A DNA stretch of 14,710 bases from Saprospiraceae bacterium (GCA_007128085.1 SKYC01000339.1:1-14710); one strand, 5' to 3'. Numbered from the stretch's first letter, positions 6,230-14,416 are shown. Program-made: numbers and translations. Notes: generated from the sequence alone by a model not told the origin.

Positions 6230-8992
6230 TTAAATTTTGCGTTCCAATTCCTGAGTGATTGCCTCTGACTGCAAATTCCTCAGTTTTTTAATTATATCCG
6301 AATCCATGCTTAATTTGTTTTGTCTGCAACACCTGACAGCGAGTGCAATGGTCCATTCACTGACCGCAACTCTCTGTTTTTTCATTATCTCATTCAAAAA
6401 ATTTCCAGGCGCCGCCCCATCATCCGACAAATTATCGGATTCCACAGCACTCAATTTGTATTCGAGCACCGGAATAACCATTTTGCAGTGTTTTATCTTA
6501 ATTTCATTTTCCAGCAATTCGAGAACATTGCCTCTCAGGAAAGAATCCCGACCTCTCAGATTATCCAAAGCCTTTTGTATCAAGTGTTTGTCGTAAATCA
6601 AACCCAGCAGTCTCAATACTCTACCTTTCATTTGCTTCATTTCGTCTTTTATGGCAGATAAGAGATGTGTATCTCCGGACTCTTCAGTCTTTATTTTTGC
6701 ATGCATCTTCAGCAGATCAAAAACCTCGGATTCAAACTTAAGCAAATCTTCTATTTCACTGATCCTGTCTTTACCCGAAGTAAAGGAGCTGTTTCGAAAT
6801 GCTCCGTAAATAGCCACTGTCCTGAATTCAAAGTCCCGGTGCAAAATATACTCAAAAAGCAGGTTTCCCGTCTCCTCTGATTTAATTCTGGTCAGCAATT
6901 TTACAAAGCGCAGCAAATCATTTTTCGGGTAAAGTTTCTCCAATTCCACCTTTACCGGTGGGAGCGCCAATGGGCCAAAGCCTTCTATAGCGCGTGCTGT
7001 ACGCCTCGAAACATCGGCATCGCGGTATTTTTTTATCAATTCCGGAATCAGGCGAACATTCGGAACATTGGCACAAGCGAGAATGGCCTCCCGACGAACT
7101 CCTTTGTCTTCATCGTGAATCAGCGTAACCAGAGGATGGTAGTAATCCTCCCGCCCCATCAGTCCAACTATCCGAGCTGCCGAGAGGCGTTGTTCGGGCT
7201 CTTCCGCTTCTATGAGATCCAGAAATAGTCTTCCGTATTGAATGGCTCCGTACAAACCGGAATATTTTAGTACCGCTGCCAGGTGATACTCCCTCCTTTT
7301 TCCCCGGTTGGCACGGATAATATCGTCCATCACTTCCAGACAATCCTCCTGGCTGTGTTTACAATAGATAAAGGAAGCCCTTTTGCAAATGGCGTCGTTG
7401 GGATGGTCCATGAGTTCGATCAAATAAGGCCAGAACAGTTCTGAGGGAAACTCATCGACCACAGACATGGTCTCGTACAGGATCATCTCCCTGTTGCTTT
7501 TCAGCAAATGAATCAAAATTTCGTTTCGCTGATTATAGGGCATTTGATTCCCGAGTAGTTTTATCCGATACAACAGGGTTACAGGATCGGTTTGATCCAA
7601 TTTGGCATTCGAGAGCACCTCCATTTCCTCCACCGTCAACTGTATATTGCTGCTGGTCAGCAAGCGGTTTTTTAACAGGTGATGGACTTTTTCCCTGTAC
7701 CTGGAGGACAACAGGTATCCCACCCCAATCCAACAGGCTGCCGATGCGGTAAGAAAAACAATGATCAGGTTCAATTGAAATACGTTCATCCATATCAAAC
7801 CGACCATGATCAAACCGGCGATGGCCATTCCTATGGGCTCCATATACCCCTTGGCTATGGTGTGTCCCTCCAGCCGCTGGTGTTTTTTCAAGGGCTGGAA
7901 CAACACAAAAAATGAAGGCAGGTAAATGGAGGTCCTGAATACTTCATCCATCAACATGATCAGCCCAAAAACCCAGAGGAAAAAAATGAGTGGATCGGGG
8001 ACCAGGAACTGACCAACCAGGCCAGCAAAAGCCAATACGCCAATGGTAATCGGAAACAACAGGATGATAATACCGATTTTCATATTGTTGAAAATCCGAC
8101 TGTACAGCAGCACTTTAATCAAGAGGTTGATTCCCTTTCCGATACCAAAAAACAATCCGAAGAAGAATGCGAGTTCTTCTATATTGCTGAAGTGCACCTC
8201 CACCCTGTTCAAAAAAGAATAGTGAACCAGGTAATAGACAAGAGCGGAAAACATGGCAAAATAACCGGTAATGCGCAGGTACTTGTCCTTGATCCCCGGG
8301 ATTAACTTTTTCAATCCCCGAACCAATCCATTCCCGGATCGAAGTTTGTGACTGTGACTGCCGTGATGATGTTCAACATCCAGGGCCTTTTTATTAATCC
8401 GGGACAATTGAAACAAAAAGAAAAATGAGATACCGAAAGAGGCAGCCGCAAAAAATAGTAAGTCTGAGAGAGACGCCAGGGAAACAATAAACGGAGTGAC
8501 CAGATACCCTCCCATTTTGGCTACAGACTCACCGGTGGACAACAGACCAAACAAGCGTTTGCTTTGTCTGACATCGTAAATCAAAGCTGCAGCACCCCAG
8601 AACTCCAGGTTAATCAATTGATAAAGGGCCAGATACAAGGCGTACAGCAGAGCGAGCAAAAACAAAGTGTCGCCCCACATGGTCAATCCCCTGGCCAGAA
8701 GTGTCCATGAAATACAAAACAACAAAACTCCCGCAAACAACTGGACCGAGTGAACGCGACTCTCGAGATAGGCGTACAATCTGCCAAACAACAACACCAT
8801 AATTCCACCGAAGAGGTATATCCACGGCAGTAGTTCAATCCCGTGTAGGTTAATCAAGAGCACATTGATGGCCGTAAATGAAAAGGCAATTCCCAGGGAA
8901 TTGAAGAAGGAATGTCCAAGCATCTGAGCAAAAGTGGGCCACTCAGAGGGTTCGACTTTTAGCAGTTTCAGAAGGGTCGAGCTATTAACCAA
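6230..8992 (-). CDS. Nucleotide-transporter-like membrane protein with HEAT-repeat C-terminal half
   Basis: This 920-residue two-part protein has about 11-12 hydrophobic segments in residues 27-430, giving a major-facilitator-like membrane domain. It resembles the ATP/ADP (NTT) translocase family as found in free-living bacteria. A histidine-rich cytosolic loop lies at about 208-215 (HHHGSHSH) between the two transmembrane halves. Residues about 470-800 form repeated helical pairs of HEAT type, for example RLSAARIVGLMGRE and VRREAILACANVPN. Related proteins can carry NTT-like, HEAT and cyclic-nucleotide-binding domains together; here the last is a separate gene four bases downstream. The reading frame begins with TTG at 8992, with no in-frame ATG upstream before a stop; ATG at 8923 (residue 24) is an alternative start just before the first membrane segment. 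It is downstream of dciA on the same strand, 58 bases apart. Transport of nucleotides is not established; a signalling role is possible. Confidence 0.78.
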   Translation of the reverse strand: MVNSSTLLKLLKVEPSEWPTFAQMLGHSFFNSLGIAFSFTAINVLLINLHGIELLPWIYLFGGIMVLLFGRLYAYLESRVHSVQLFAGVLLFCISWTLLARGLTMWGDTLFLLALLYALYLALYQLINLEFWGAAALIYDVRQSKRLFGLLSTGESVAKMGGYLVTPFIVSLASLSDLLFFAAASFGISFFFLFQLSRINKKALDVEHHHGSHSHKLRSGNGLVRGLKKLIPGIKDKYLRITGYFAMFSALVYYLVHYSFLNRVEVHFSNIEELAFFFGLFFGIGKGINLLIKVLLYSRIFNNMKIGIIILLFPITIGVLAFAGLVGQFLVPDPLIFFLWVFGLIMLMDEVFRTSIYLPSFFVLFQPLKKHQRLEGHTIAKGYMEPIGMAIAGLIMVGLIWMNVFQLNLIIVFLTASAACWIGVGYLLSSRYREKVHHLLKNRLLTSSNIQLTVEEMEVLSNAKLDQTDPVTLLYRIKLLGNQMPYNQRNEILIHLLKSNREMILYETMSVVDEFPSELFWPYLIELMDHPNDAICKRASFIYCKHSQEDCLEVMDDIIRANRGKRREYHLAAVLKYSGLYGAIQYGRLFLDLIEAEEPEQRLSAARIVGLMGREDYYHPLVTLIHDEDKGVRREAILACANVPNVRLIPELIKKYRDADVSRRTARAIEGFGPLALPPVKVELEKLYPKNDLLRFVKLLTRIKSEETGNLLFEYILHRDFEFRTVAIYGAFRNSSFTSGKDRISEIEDLLKFESEVFDLLKMHAKIKTEESGDTHLLSAIKDEMKQMKGRVLRLLGLIYDKHLIQKALDNLRGRDSFLRGNVLELLENEIKIKHCKMVIPVLEYKLSAVESDNLSDDGAAPGNFLNEIMKKQRVAVSEWTIALAVRCCRQNKLSMDSDIIKKLRNLQSEAITQELERKI

Positions 8993-9050
8993 AACATTAT
9001 TTATTAAACAATTTTCCGCACTTTACTCACTGATTTAAAAGCAGAGACCA

Positions 9051-9344
9051 TTACCATATCTGAACCTTTCTGACGGCTTCCTCTCCCAGGTGTTGATTAA
9101 TGCTTTCAGCAAGTGTATTTTTATTGGCATTCAATTCTGATTTCAGAGAAGCAGAGTCAACGTAAATGTTTAGCGTTCCTCCCTTAAAGTACAACTTTTT
9201 GGTTTGCTCTGCTATCATGCTGCCCATGGTTTCCATCCACCACTTTCGAATTTTGTATTCATTGTATGCAGGGGCAATTTGTTTGTTAGTAGATATCTTT
9301 TTTAAAACCTCGCCAAGCCTGTATTGATTTTTACCCTTTTCCAT
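9051..9344 (-). CDS. DUF721 / DciA-like protein
   Basis: This short cytosolic protein (97 residues) has the DUF721 domain, the family that contains DciA, the ancestral loader or operator of the replicative helicase DnaB. Recognisable features are the N-terminal LGEVLKKI helix, a WW-containing segment (KIRKWWMETMGS), and the strand-rich half FKGGTLNIYVDSASLKSELNANK, which matches the usual pattern. It is shorter than DciA of proteobacteria but about normal for Bacteroidota. The start is ATG at 9344. It follows recF on the same strand after 160 bases, an arrangement I recall as common in this phylum. The helicase-loading role is a family-based inference. Confidence 0.85.
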   Translation of the reverse strand: MEKGKNQYRLGEVLKKISTNKQIAPAYNEYKIRKWWMETMGSMIAEQTKKLYFKGGTLNIYVDSASLKSELNANKNTLAESINQHLGEEAVRKVQIW

Positions 9345-9504
9345 GTCCTAAAATATTTCCAATTCCAATTATTATCTTTCTTTCTCTCGCTAAAAGTCAG
9401 CCATTTTTTATCCAACTAAAAAATTTCTGCAACAAAAACACCAGATAAAATCGGCTTTATTTAAACGCTTATAAATCACTCCTTTACAACAGATTCAGAG
9501 GTGT
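9345..9504 (-). other. Spacer between recF and the DUF721 gene
   Basis: These 160 AT-rich bases separate two same-strand genes. No open gene, clear terminator or TAnnTTTG promoter was found on the minus strand. A single imperfect DnaA-box-like TTATCCAAC lies near 9409-9417 (two mismatches) and may be chance. Confidence 0.35.
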
Positions 9505-10656
9505 TTAGTCCGTGACCTCAAGTACCTTTCCCTTATCGATCGAAAAGATAGTAAACTTTTCATTCATGCCCGCAACCGACTGCCTCAATCTTTTAATATT
9601 GGTATCGGTAATAAATATTTGACCTTCGGTCTGTTCCTTTGTCACCCTCAGAAATGCACCTGCCCTTTTCTCGTCCAGTCGATCAAATAAATCATCGATC
9701 AGAAAAACAGGTTGTTTTTGGGTGTGAGAGACTATCAGGCGGTGCAATGCCAACTTCAGTGAAAGAACACCCGATTTTAGCTGACCCTGTGAAGCCACGT
9801 CTCTCAACTTCTCGGCCAGGAGGCTCATGGCCAAATCATCCTTGTGCAAACCCACATGCGACCGCCCCATTACTCTGTCCCTTTCGCGGTTTTTTCTTAC
9901 CAGATCGAGGTAATCCCCACCTGCCAATTGGGACTGATACTCCAGTGAAATTTCTTCCTTTCCACCCGAAATTTCCCTGTAAAACTCATTAAAATAAGAC
10001 CCCAGTTCTGCCGTATACTCCGTCCTGAGTTGAAACAATGCACGGGCATACGGTGCTATTCGCTCGTCAAAAGTATCCATCATTCGGGTCTCAAACTGAC
10101 CGTTTTTCAGCGATTCCTTCAAATAAGCATTTCTCTGACGGAGCAATTTCCTGTAAACCAGCAAATGGTCCAGATACCTTTTATCTATCTGAGAAAACCC
10201 CAGGTCGAGAACCCTCCTCCTTTCCCGGCTCCCCGCCAAAAGATTGTCAATGTCTTGCGGAATCATACTGACTACCGGGAATTTACCGATGTAATCGCTC
10301 AGCTTTTTCACCTTTTCTCCATCAATTTCAATGGTCTTACCCTTCCCTGGTTGATATTTGACGGCCAGTTCGTACGCTTCCCCTTCAATGTAAAATCCAC
10401 CCTCAAGCCTGAAGAAATCAGTACCCTTTTTAACATAAGAACGATCGGTGCTGGATACCAATCCCCTGGTTACAGTCAAAAAGTGAATGGCATCCAGAAC
10501 CGAAGTTTTTCCGGCTCCATTGGGTCCACCAATACCCACTATACGGTGAGAAAAACTCAATTCTTCCGAATGGTAATTTCTGAATTGAACCAACTTGAGT
10601 CTTTTAAACTGCACAGTGCTTTTGGATTTTCCCACTAAGGTAATACCTTTTGCCAA
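9505..10656 (-). CDS. recF: DNA replication and repair protein RecF
   Basis: RecF is an SMC-like ATPase that, with RecO and RecR, helps load RecA at single-strand gaps. The P-loop GPNGAGKT (44-51) follows the N-terminal LKLVQFRNYHSEEL. Near the C-terminus are the signature region ASQGQLKSGVLSLKLA and the Walker B/D-loop FLIDDLFDRLDEKR, in the usual order and spacing for a RecF of about 370 residues. The longest frame starts with TTG at 10656, preceded by an in-frame stop at 10666. Family members begin only a few residues before the first strand, so GTG at 10614 (residue 15) is the more likely true start and would give 369 residues. It heads the minus-strand run recF-dciA-transporter-sensor. 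Confidence 0.95.
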   Translation of the reverse strand: MAKGITLVGKSKSTVQFKRLKLVQFRNYHSEELSFSHRIVGIGGPNGAGKTSVLDAIHFLTVTRGLVSSTDRSYVKKGTDFFRLEGGFYIEGEAYELAVKYQPGKGKTIEIDGEKVKKLSDYIGKFPVVSMIPQDIDNLLAGSRERRRVLDLGFSQIDKRYLDHLLVYRKLLRQRNAYLKESLKNGQFETRMMDTFDERIAPYARALFQLRTEYTAELGSYFNEFYREISGGKEEISLEYQSQLAGGDYLDLVRKNRERDRVMGRSHVGLHKDDLAMSLLAEKLRDVASQGQLKSGVLSLKLALHRLIVSHTQKQPVFLIDDLFDRLDEKRAGAFLRVTKEQTEGQIFITDTNIKRLRQSVAGMNEKFTIFSIDKGKVLEVTD

Positions 10657-10963
10657 TCGAAGCTCTCAAATTTGGGCTTTTTTATATACTAAAATAAGTC
10701 CCCCCCCCGGCAATCTCTGCAAAAAACAAAAAACCAAATAAGCCAAATCCATCTTGTACTATTTTTAAAAATAACTCTCCGCGCTCAAAAGATATACGAT
10801 TGTTTATTAGCTTTGTGCTTTGATAAACTCAAGCCTTTATTTGAGGTGAAAAGCGTATAGAAAACATAAGCAGATCAGGCGTGCAGCCAATAAGTAATAC
10901 ATAGCTCCTGCCGCCCGGAACTAAAATTCACTGGACGATCGCTTAATCACAAACAACTTATAC
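10657..10963. promoter_or_regulatory. Divergent spacer between recF and pdhA
   Basis: This 307-base region separates divergent genes and contains no supported gene. It holds a run of nine C (10700-10708), which is close upstream of the recF frame and reads as G9 on its strand. It also has a 14-base perfect palindrome TATTTTTAAAAATA (10760-10773) and a TAnnTTTG match on the plus strand (TAGCTTTG, 10808-10815), which could be the -7 element of the pdhA promoter. No -33 TTTG was found at the right distance. A pdhA transcript starting there would have a leader of about 140 bases, in which I see no recognisable riboswitch. Confidence 0.45.
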
Positions 10964-11992
10964 ATGGCCAATAAAACAGCAAGTAAAAAAAGTACGGCAA
11001 AAAAAACCGCATACGACAAAAAAACTTATTTACTCTGGTACGAAAACATGCTCCGCATCAGGAGATTTGAAGAGCGGGCACTGATGATGTACGGACAACA
11101 AAAGATTCGGGGTTTTTGCCATGTTTACATCGGACAGGAAGCCATTGCGGGTGGAATGATGACCGCAATCAGACCTGAAGATGCTGTAATTACCGGATAT
11201 AGGCAACACGGAATCGCCATCGCAAGAGGTATGGACACCCATGCATGCATGGCAGAGTTGTTCGGAAAAATAGATGGATGCAACAAAGGCAAAGGTGGGT
11301 CCATGCACTTTTTCAGTAAAAAACACCGATATTTTGGAGGAAACGGAATCGTCGGTGCTCAGATCCCCATTGGCACCGGAATTGGTCTGGCCGAACAGTA
11401 CAAAGGTACAGACAACATCAGCGTTACCATGTTTGGTGACGGAGCCGCCAGACAAGGGTCGCTTTTCGAATCGTTCAATATGGCCATGACCTGGAAACTA
11501 CCCGTTCTATATATATGCGAGAACAACCACTACGCCATGGGAACATCGGTAAAGAGAACGAGCAATGTCACCGACATTTATAAAATCGGCAGTGCTTTTG
11601 ATATGCCTTCTGAGCCAGTAGACGGTATGGATCCCGAAAAAGTGCACGAAGCACTTGAAAAAGCTGCAAAACACGTGCGTTCTGGGAAAGGCCCGTACTT
11701 CCTCGAAATTAAAACCTACCGATATAAGGGGCATTCCGTTTCAGATCCGGCCAACTACCGATCCAAAGATGAACTGAAAGAGTATCAGGATAAAGATCCA
11801 GTCAAAGTGCTGGAATCCCGGATTCTCGATAATAAAGTGGCCAGTGAAGAAGAAATATCAAAAATCAAAAAAGCCATCAAAGAGGAAATCAATGAGGCCG
11901 TAAAGTTTGCCGAGGAGTCAGAGTACCCGCCGGCAGAGGAGTTGTACACCGACAATTACCTCCAGGAAGACTACCCGTTTATCAACTTTTGA
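10964..11992 (+). CDS. pdhA: Pyruvate dehydrogenase E1 component, alpha subunit
   Basis: This is the thiamine-diphosphate-binding alpha subunit of the heterotetrameric E1 that decarboxylates pyruvate, the first step to acetyl-CoA in the pyruvate dehydrogenase complex. The 342 residues show the family pattern throughout: ENMLRIRRFEERAL (27-40), YIGQEAIAGG (55-64), YRQHG (79-83), and GGSMHFF (111-117). The ThDP-binding motif runs from GDG (158-160) to ENNHYAMG (186-193). The loop YKGHSVSDPANYR corresponds to the phosphorylation loop of the mitochondrial enzyme. The first 20 residues are an unusually lysine/threonine-rich low-complexity extension. Neither E1 beta nor the E2 gene lies next to it here, so the complex is encoded at more than one locus. 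A related branched-chain 2-oxoacid E1 alpha is the main alternative, but the match to pyruvate E1 is closer. Confidence 0.92.
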   Translation: MANKTASKKSTAKKTAYDKKTYLLWYENMLRIRRFEERALMMYGQQKIRGFCHVYIGQEAIAGGMMTAIRPEDAVITGYRQHGIAIARGMDTHACMAELFGKIDGCNKGKGGSMHFFSKKHRYFGGNGIVGAQIPIGTGIGLAEQYKGTDNISVTMFGDGAARQGSLFESFNMAMTWKLPVLYICENNHYAMGTSVKRTSNVTDIYKIGSAFDMPSEPVDGMDPEKVHEALEKAAKHVRSGKGPYFLEIKTYRYKGHSVSDPANYRSKDELKEYQDKDPVKVLESRILDNKVASEEEISKIKKAIKEEINEAVKFAEESEYPPAEELYTDNYLQEDYPFINF

Positions 11993-12043
11993 TAACCGTA
12001 GTTCATTTAATCCGATCCAAAAAAGATAATTTTTATTAATCAG

Positions 12044-12077
12044 TTTACGAATAGCGCAAATATGTCTATCTTTGCGC
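12044..12077 (+). promoter_or_regulatory. Candidate promoter and overlapping operator of the TPR gene
   Basis: TATCTTTG (12067-12074) is an exact TAnnTTTG -7 element, with TTTA at 12044-12047 as a one-mismatch -33 box 19 bases upstream. A perfect 7-bp inverted repeat GCGCAAA (12054-12060) / TTTGCGC (12071-12077) with a 10-base centre overlaps the -7 element, as a repressor site might. The predicted start is about 20 bases before the ATG at 12099. Confidence 0.5.
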
Positions 12078-12098
12078 GAATTTTATTAAATCAATACA

Positions 12099-12788
12099 AT
12101 GGCAAGAAGGAGAAAAGACAAGAAGAAAGAAGAAACACTGGTCGATATAGTTGAAGCCAGAGAATCGGCAGTGGATTGGTTGGAGCGCAATCAAAACCTG
12201 GTTTTGGGAGTGGTAATCGGTTTGGTTGTCATAATCGGTGGATGGTTCGCCTATAAAAACATGTACCAGATACCCAGAAATATCGATGCCAAAGAACAAA
12301 TGTTTCAGGCTCAATTTCAATTCGAACGGGATTCCTTTGCCCTGGCACTTGAAAATCCTGGGGCCGGCTATCCGGGATTTTTGGGAATCATCGATCAATA
12401 CAGTGGCACCAATGCGGCCAATTTGGCTCACTATTACGCTGGAGTATCCTACCTCAATCTGGGCAGATATCCGGACGCTGTTGATCACCTTCGAAAGTTC
12501 AGTTCAACCGACGATCTCACTGCCATCATGAAACACGGTACACTGGGGGACGCCTACGCTGAACTCGGCGATATGGACAATGCCATCAGTCACTACAGAA
12601 GGGCAGTTAGAGCAGGTGACAACTCTTTTCTTACGCCTTACTATATGAATAAACACGGGCTGGCACTCATCAATCAGGGAAAAACAGATGAAGCCATAGA
12701 AGTTTTTAAGAATATTAAGCGGGATTATCCCAATTCTTCAGAAAGCAATAGCGCCGATAAGTACATCGCAATGGCCAAAGCAAAGTAA
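12099..12788 (+). CDS. Membrane-anchored tetratricopeptide repeat protein
   Basis: This 229-residue protein has a very basic N-terminus (ARRRKDKKKE), one transmembrane helix at about 33-51 (LVLGVVIGLVVIIGGWFAY), and then helical TPR units. At least three repeats are visible, for example HYYAGVSYLNLGRYPDAVDHL, LGDAYAELGDMDNAISHYRRA and HGLALINQGKTDEAIEVFKNI. The positive start predicts the N-terminus in the cytosol and the TPR domain in the periplasm, like the YfgM type of envelope protein. TPR domains mediate protein contacts; partners are not shown by the sequence. It has its own likely promoter and is followed by a terminator-like hairpin before ribH. I recall such a gene next to ribH in other Bacteroidota. 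Confidence 0.85.
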   Translation: MARRRKDKKKEETLVDIVEARESAVDWLERNQNLVLGVVIGLVVIIGGWFAYKNMYQIPRNIDAKEQMFQAQFQFERDSFALALENPGAGYPGFLGIIDQYSGTNAANLAHYYAGVSYLNLGRYPDAVDHLRKFSSTDDLTAIMKHGTLGDAYAELGDMDNAISHYRRAVRAGDNSFLTPYYMNKHGLALINQGKTDEAIEVFKNIKRDYPNSSESNSADKYIAMAKAK

Positions 12789-12792
12789 TACC

Positions 12793-12823
12793 AAAGGCAG
12801 TTCTCACAGAGGCTGCCTTTTTT
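12793..12823 (+). terminator. Intrinsic terminator between the TPR gene and ribH
   Basis: AAAGGCAG (12793-12800) pairs perfectly with CTGCCTTT (12813-12820) across a 12-base loop, and the right arm runs into six T (12818-12823). This is a good Rho-independent terminator form. It starts five bases after the TPR stop and ends only 13 bases before the ribH ATG, so it could also act as an attenuator for ribH. Confidence 0.7.
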
Positions 12824-12836
12824 AATCCCCCATATT

Positions 12837-13361
12837 ATGCCTGCTAAAAAGAAGACCAATCTCTCCGAGCTCAAATCCATCCAGCTGGAAAAACCCGAAG
12901 ACCTCAAAGTCGGTATCGTCGTAGCCAACTGGAACGAGGAAATCACCGGTACCCTCCTCAAAGGTTGCCTCCAAACACTGGAACACTACGGTCTGAAACT
13001 TTCCAATATCAAAAGGGTTGAAGTACCCGGGTCCTTCGAGTTGCCCATGGGTGCAAAAAGTTTGCTGACCCGGGAAAAATGGGATGCCATCATCTGTCTC
13101 GGTTGTGTCATAAAAGGGGAAACTCCCCATAACCAATACATCAATTCTGCGGTATCCAGTGGATTGATGAACCTCAGCCTGGCCAGCAACACCCCCTGCA
13201 TTTTTGGTGTCCTGACGCCTCTCAACATGGAACAGGCTCTGGAAAGAGCCGGGGGAAAACACGGCAACAAAGGGGTAGAAGCCGCCATAGCTGCACTGGA
13301 AATGATCGCACTGGACCAACAACTGGACAACAAGTCCCGGTCTATCGGCTTCATGAAATAA
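12837..13361 (+). CDS. ribH: 6,7-dimethyl-8-ribityllumazine synthase
   Basis: This enzyme condenses 5-amino-6-ribitylamino-uracil with 3,4-dihydroxy-2-butanone 4-phosphate to the lumazine precursor of riboflavin. In 174 residues the active-site elements appear in order: NWNEEIT (31-37) with Trp32, VPGSFELP (63-70), GCVIKGETPH (89-98) with catalytic His98, FGVLT (123-127), and EQALERAGGKHGNKG (132-146) with the phosphate-binding Arg137. After His98 the sequence reads NQYI where FDYV is commoner, a mild substitution. A polar N-terminal extension of about 20 residues precedes the core, normal for Bacteroidota. The ATG at 12837 sits just after an intrinsic terminator, so expression needs read-through or a promoter within the hairpin region. 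No other rib genes are in the window. Confidence 0.95.
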   Translation: MPAKKKTNLSELKSIQLEKPEDLKVGIVVANWNEEITGTLLKGCLQTLEHYGLKLSNIKRVEVPGSFELPMGAKSLLTREKWDAIICLGCVIKGETPHNQYINSAVSSGLMNLSLASNTPCIFGVLTPLNMEQALERAGGKHGNKGVEAAIAALEMIALDQQLDNKSRSIGFMK

Positions 13362-13545
13362 TCTCTTTCATTTTTGGATTCATTGTTGGTGCACTGACAA
13401 TAATTTACCATATTTGTCATCGCGTTGGAGGTCATTTCTGATTCACATATGGAATGATCCGATATAAAAGTTGGGTCTCCGTTTTAATAGGAGGCTTTGA
13501 CAGACTTGATAGATAACCCTTTTTCTGCACCAAAAAATATACCTC
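13362..13545 (+). promoter_or_regulatory. Spacer and weak promoter candidate for the MBL-fold gene
   Basis: This 184-base spacer contains CATATTTG (13409-13416), one mismatch from TAnnTTTG, with TTG at 13386-13388 twenty bases upstream. If used, it gives a leader of about 125 bases. No terminator for ribH and no small gene are convincing here. Confidence 0.3.
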
Positions 13546-14391
13546 ATGAAACTAACCACTATTCAAACCGGCTATTTCAAATTGGACGGGGGAGCCATGT
13601 TTGGCGTGGTACCCAAGACTTTGTGGAACCGCCTCAATCCCGCAGATGAGAACAACCTCTGTACCTGGTCCATGCGGTGCTTACTCATCGAGACCGGTGA
13701 GAGGAAAATCCTGGTCGATACGGGAATTGGCAATAAACAGGATGAAAAATTCATGTCGCATTTTCAGCCACACGGTCCCTACAGTTTGTTGGGATCTCTC
13801 AAAGAAGCCGGGCTTAAAAAAGAGGACATAACCGATGTTTTTCTGACCCATCTGCATTTTGATCACGTGGGAGGTGCCGTGACCAAAGGGAATGACGGTC
13901 AATTGTACCCGACCTTCCCCAATGCCACTTATTGGAGCAATAAAAGACACTATAAATGGGCTCTGGAACCCAATGCCCGCGAAAAGGCTTCCTTTCTCAA
14001 GGAAAATTTTGTTCCTCTGATGGATCATTCCAAACTGGAATTTCTCGATTTAAACAAAGGGGATGAATGGATCCCGGGCATAGGTGTACATACGGCAAAA
14101 GGTCATACCGAAGATATGATGTTTCTCGAATTGGACTACCGTGGGAAAAAATTATACTATTGCGCGGACCTCATACCTTCAGCTGCTCATATTCGCATGC
14201 CCTACGTACTGGCTTACGATGTCAGACCGCTGGAAACCCTGAAGGAGAAGGCCTTTTTACTGCCAAAAGCCCTCTCTGAAGATGCTGTTCTGTATTTTGA
14301 ACACGATCGGGAAATTGAGTGCTGCTCCCTGACAAAAGACAAAAGGGGTCGAATTATCATGGACAAAACCATGAAGTTGCAGGACATTTAA
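13546..14391 (+). CDS. Metallo-beta-lactamase-fold hydrolase
   Basis: This cytosolic metal-dependent hydrolase of 281 residues has the metallo-beta-lactamase fold. The HxHxDH signature is present as HLHFDH (102-107), preceded by LVDTGIGN (57-63). The other metal ligands are His187 in AKGHTEDM, Asp208 in YYCADLIPS and His253 in YFEHD. The layout fits the lactonase-like / general MBL hydrolase group, and no signal peptide is present, which argues against a secreted beta-lactamase. The substrate is not evident. It is the last gene before the candidate origin region and is on the same strand as pdhA, the TPR gene and ribH, but probably has its own transcript. Confidence 0.88.
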   Translation: MKLTTIQTGYFKLDGGAMFGVVPKTLWNRLNPADENNLCTWSMRCLLIETGERKILVDTGIGNKQDEKFMSHFQPHGPYSLLGSLKEAGLKKEDITDVFLTHLHFDHVGGAVTKGNDGQLYPTFPNATYWSNKRHYKWALEPNAREKASFLKENFVPLMDHSKLEFLDLNKGDEWIPGIGVHTAKGHTEDMMFLELDYRGKKLYYCADLIPSAAHIRMPYVLAYDVRPLETLKEKAFLLPKALSEDAVLYFEHDREIECCSLTKDKRGRIIMDKTMKLQDI

Positions 14392-14416
14392 AGGCTCTGC
14401 CAACTGAGTTGTTAAT

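Noticed and set aside
6226..6232. Frameshift splitting one transporter-HEAT-sensor gene
   Set aside because: The upstream gene ends in a normal TAA and the downstream one begins with ATG after four bases, both with good family boundaries. Two genes are simpler, though an ancient split remains possible.
6255..6661. Two overlapping plus-strand open frames of 113 codons
   Set aside because: Both are antisense to the HEAT-repeat part of the transporter gene and have no recognisable features.
10030..10638. 202-codon plus-strand open frame
   Set aside because: It is antisense to recF and its length is explained by the codon pattern of the recF strand.
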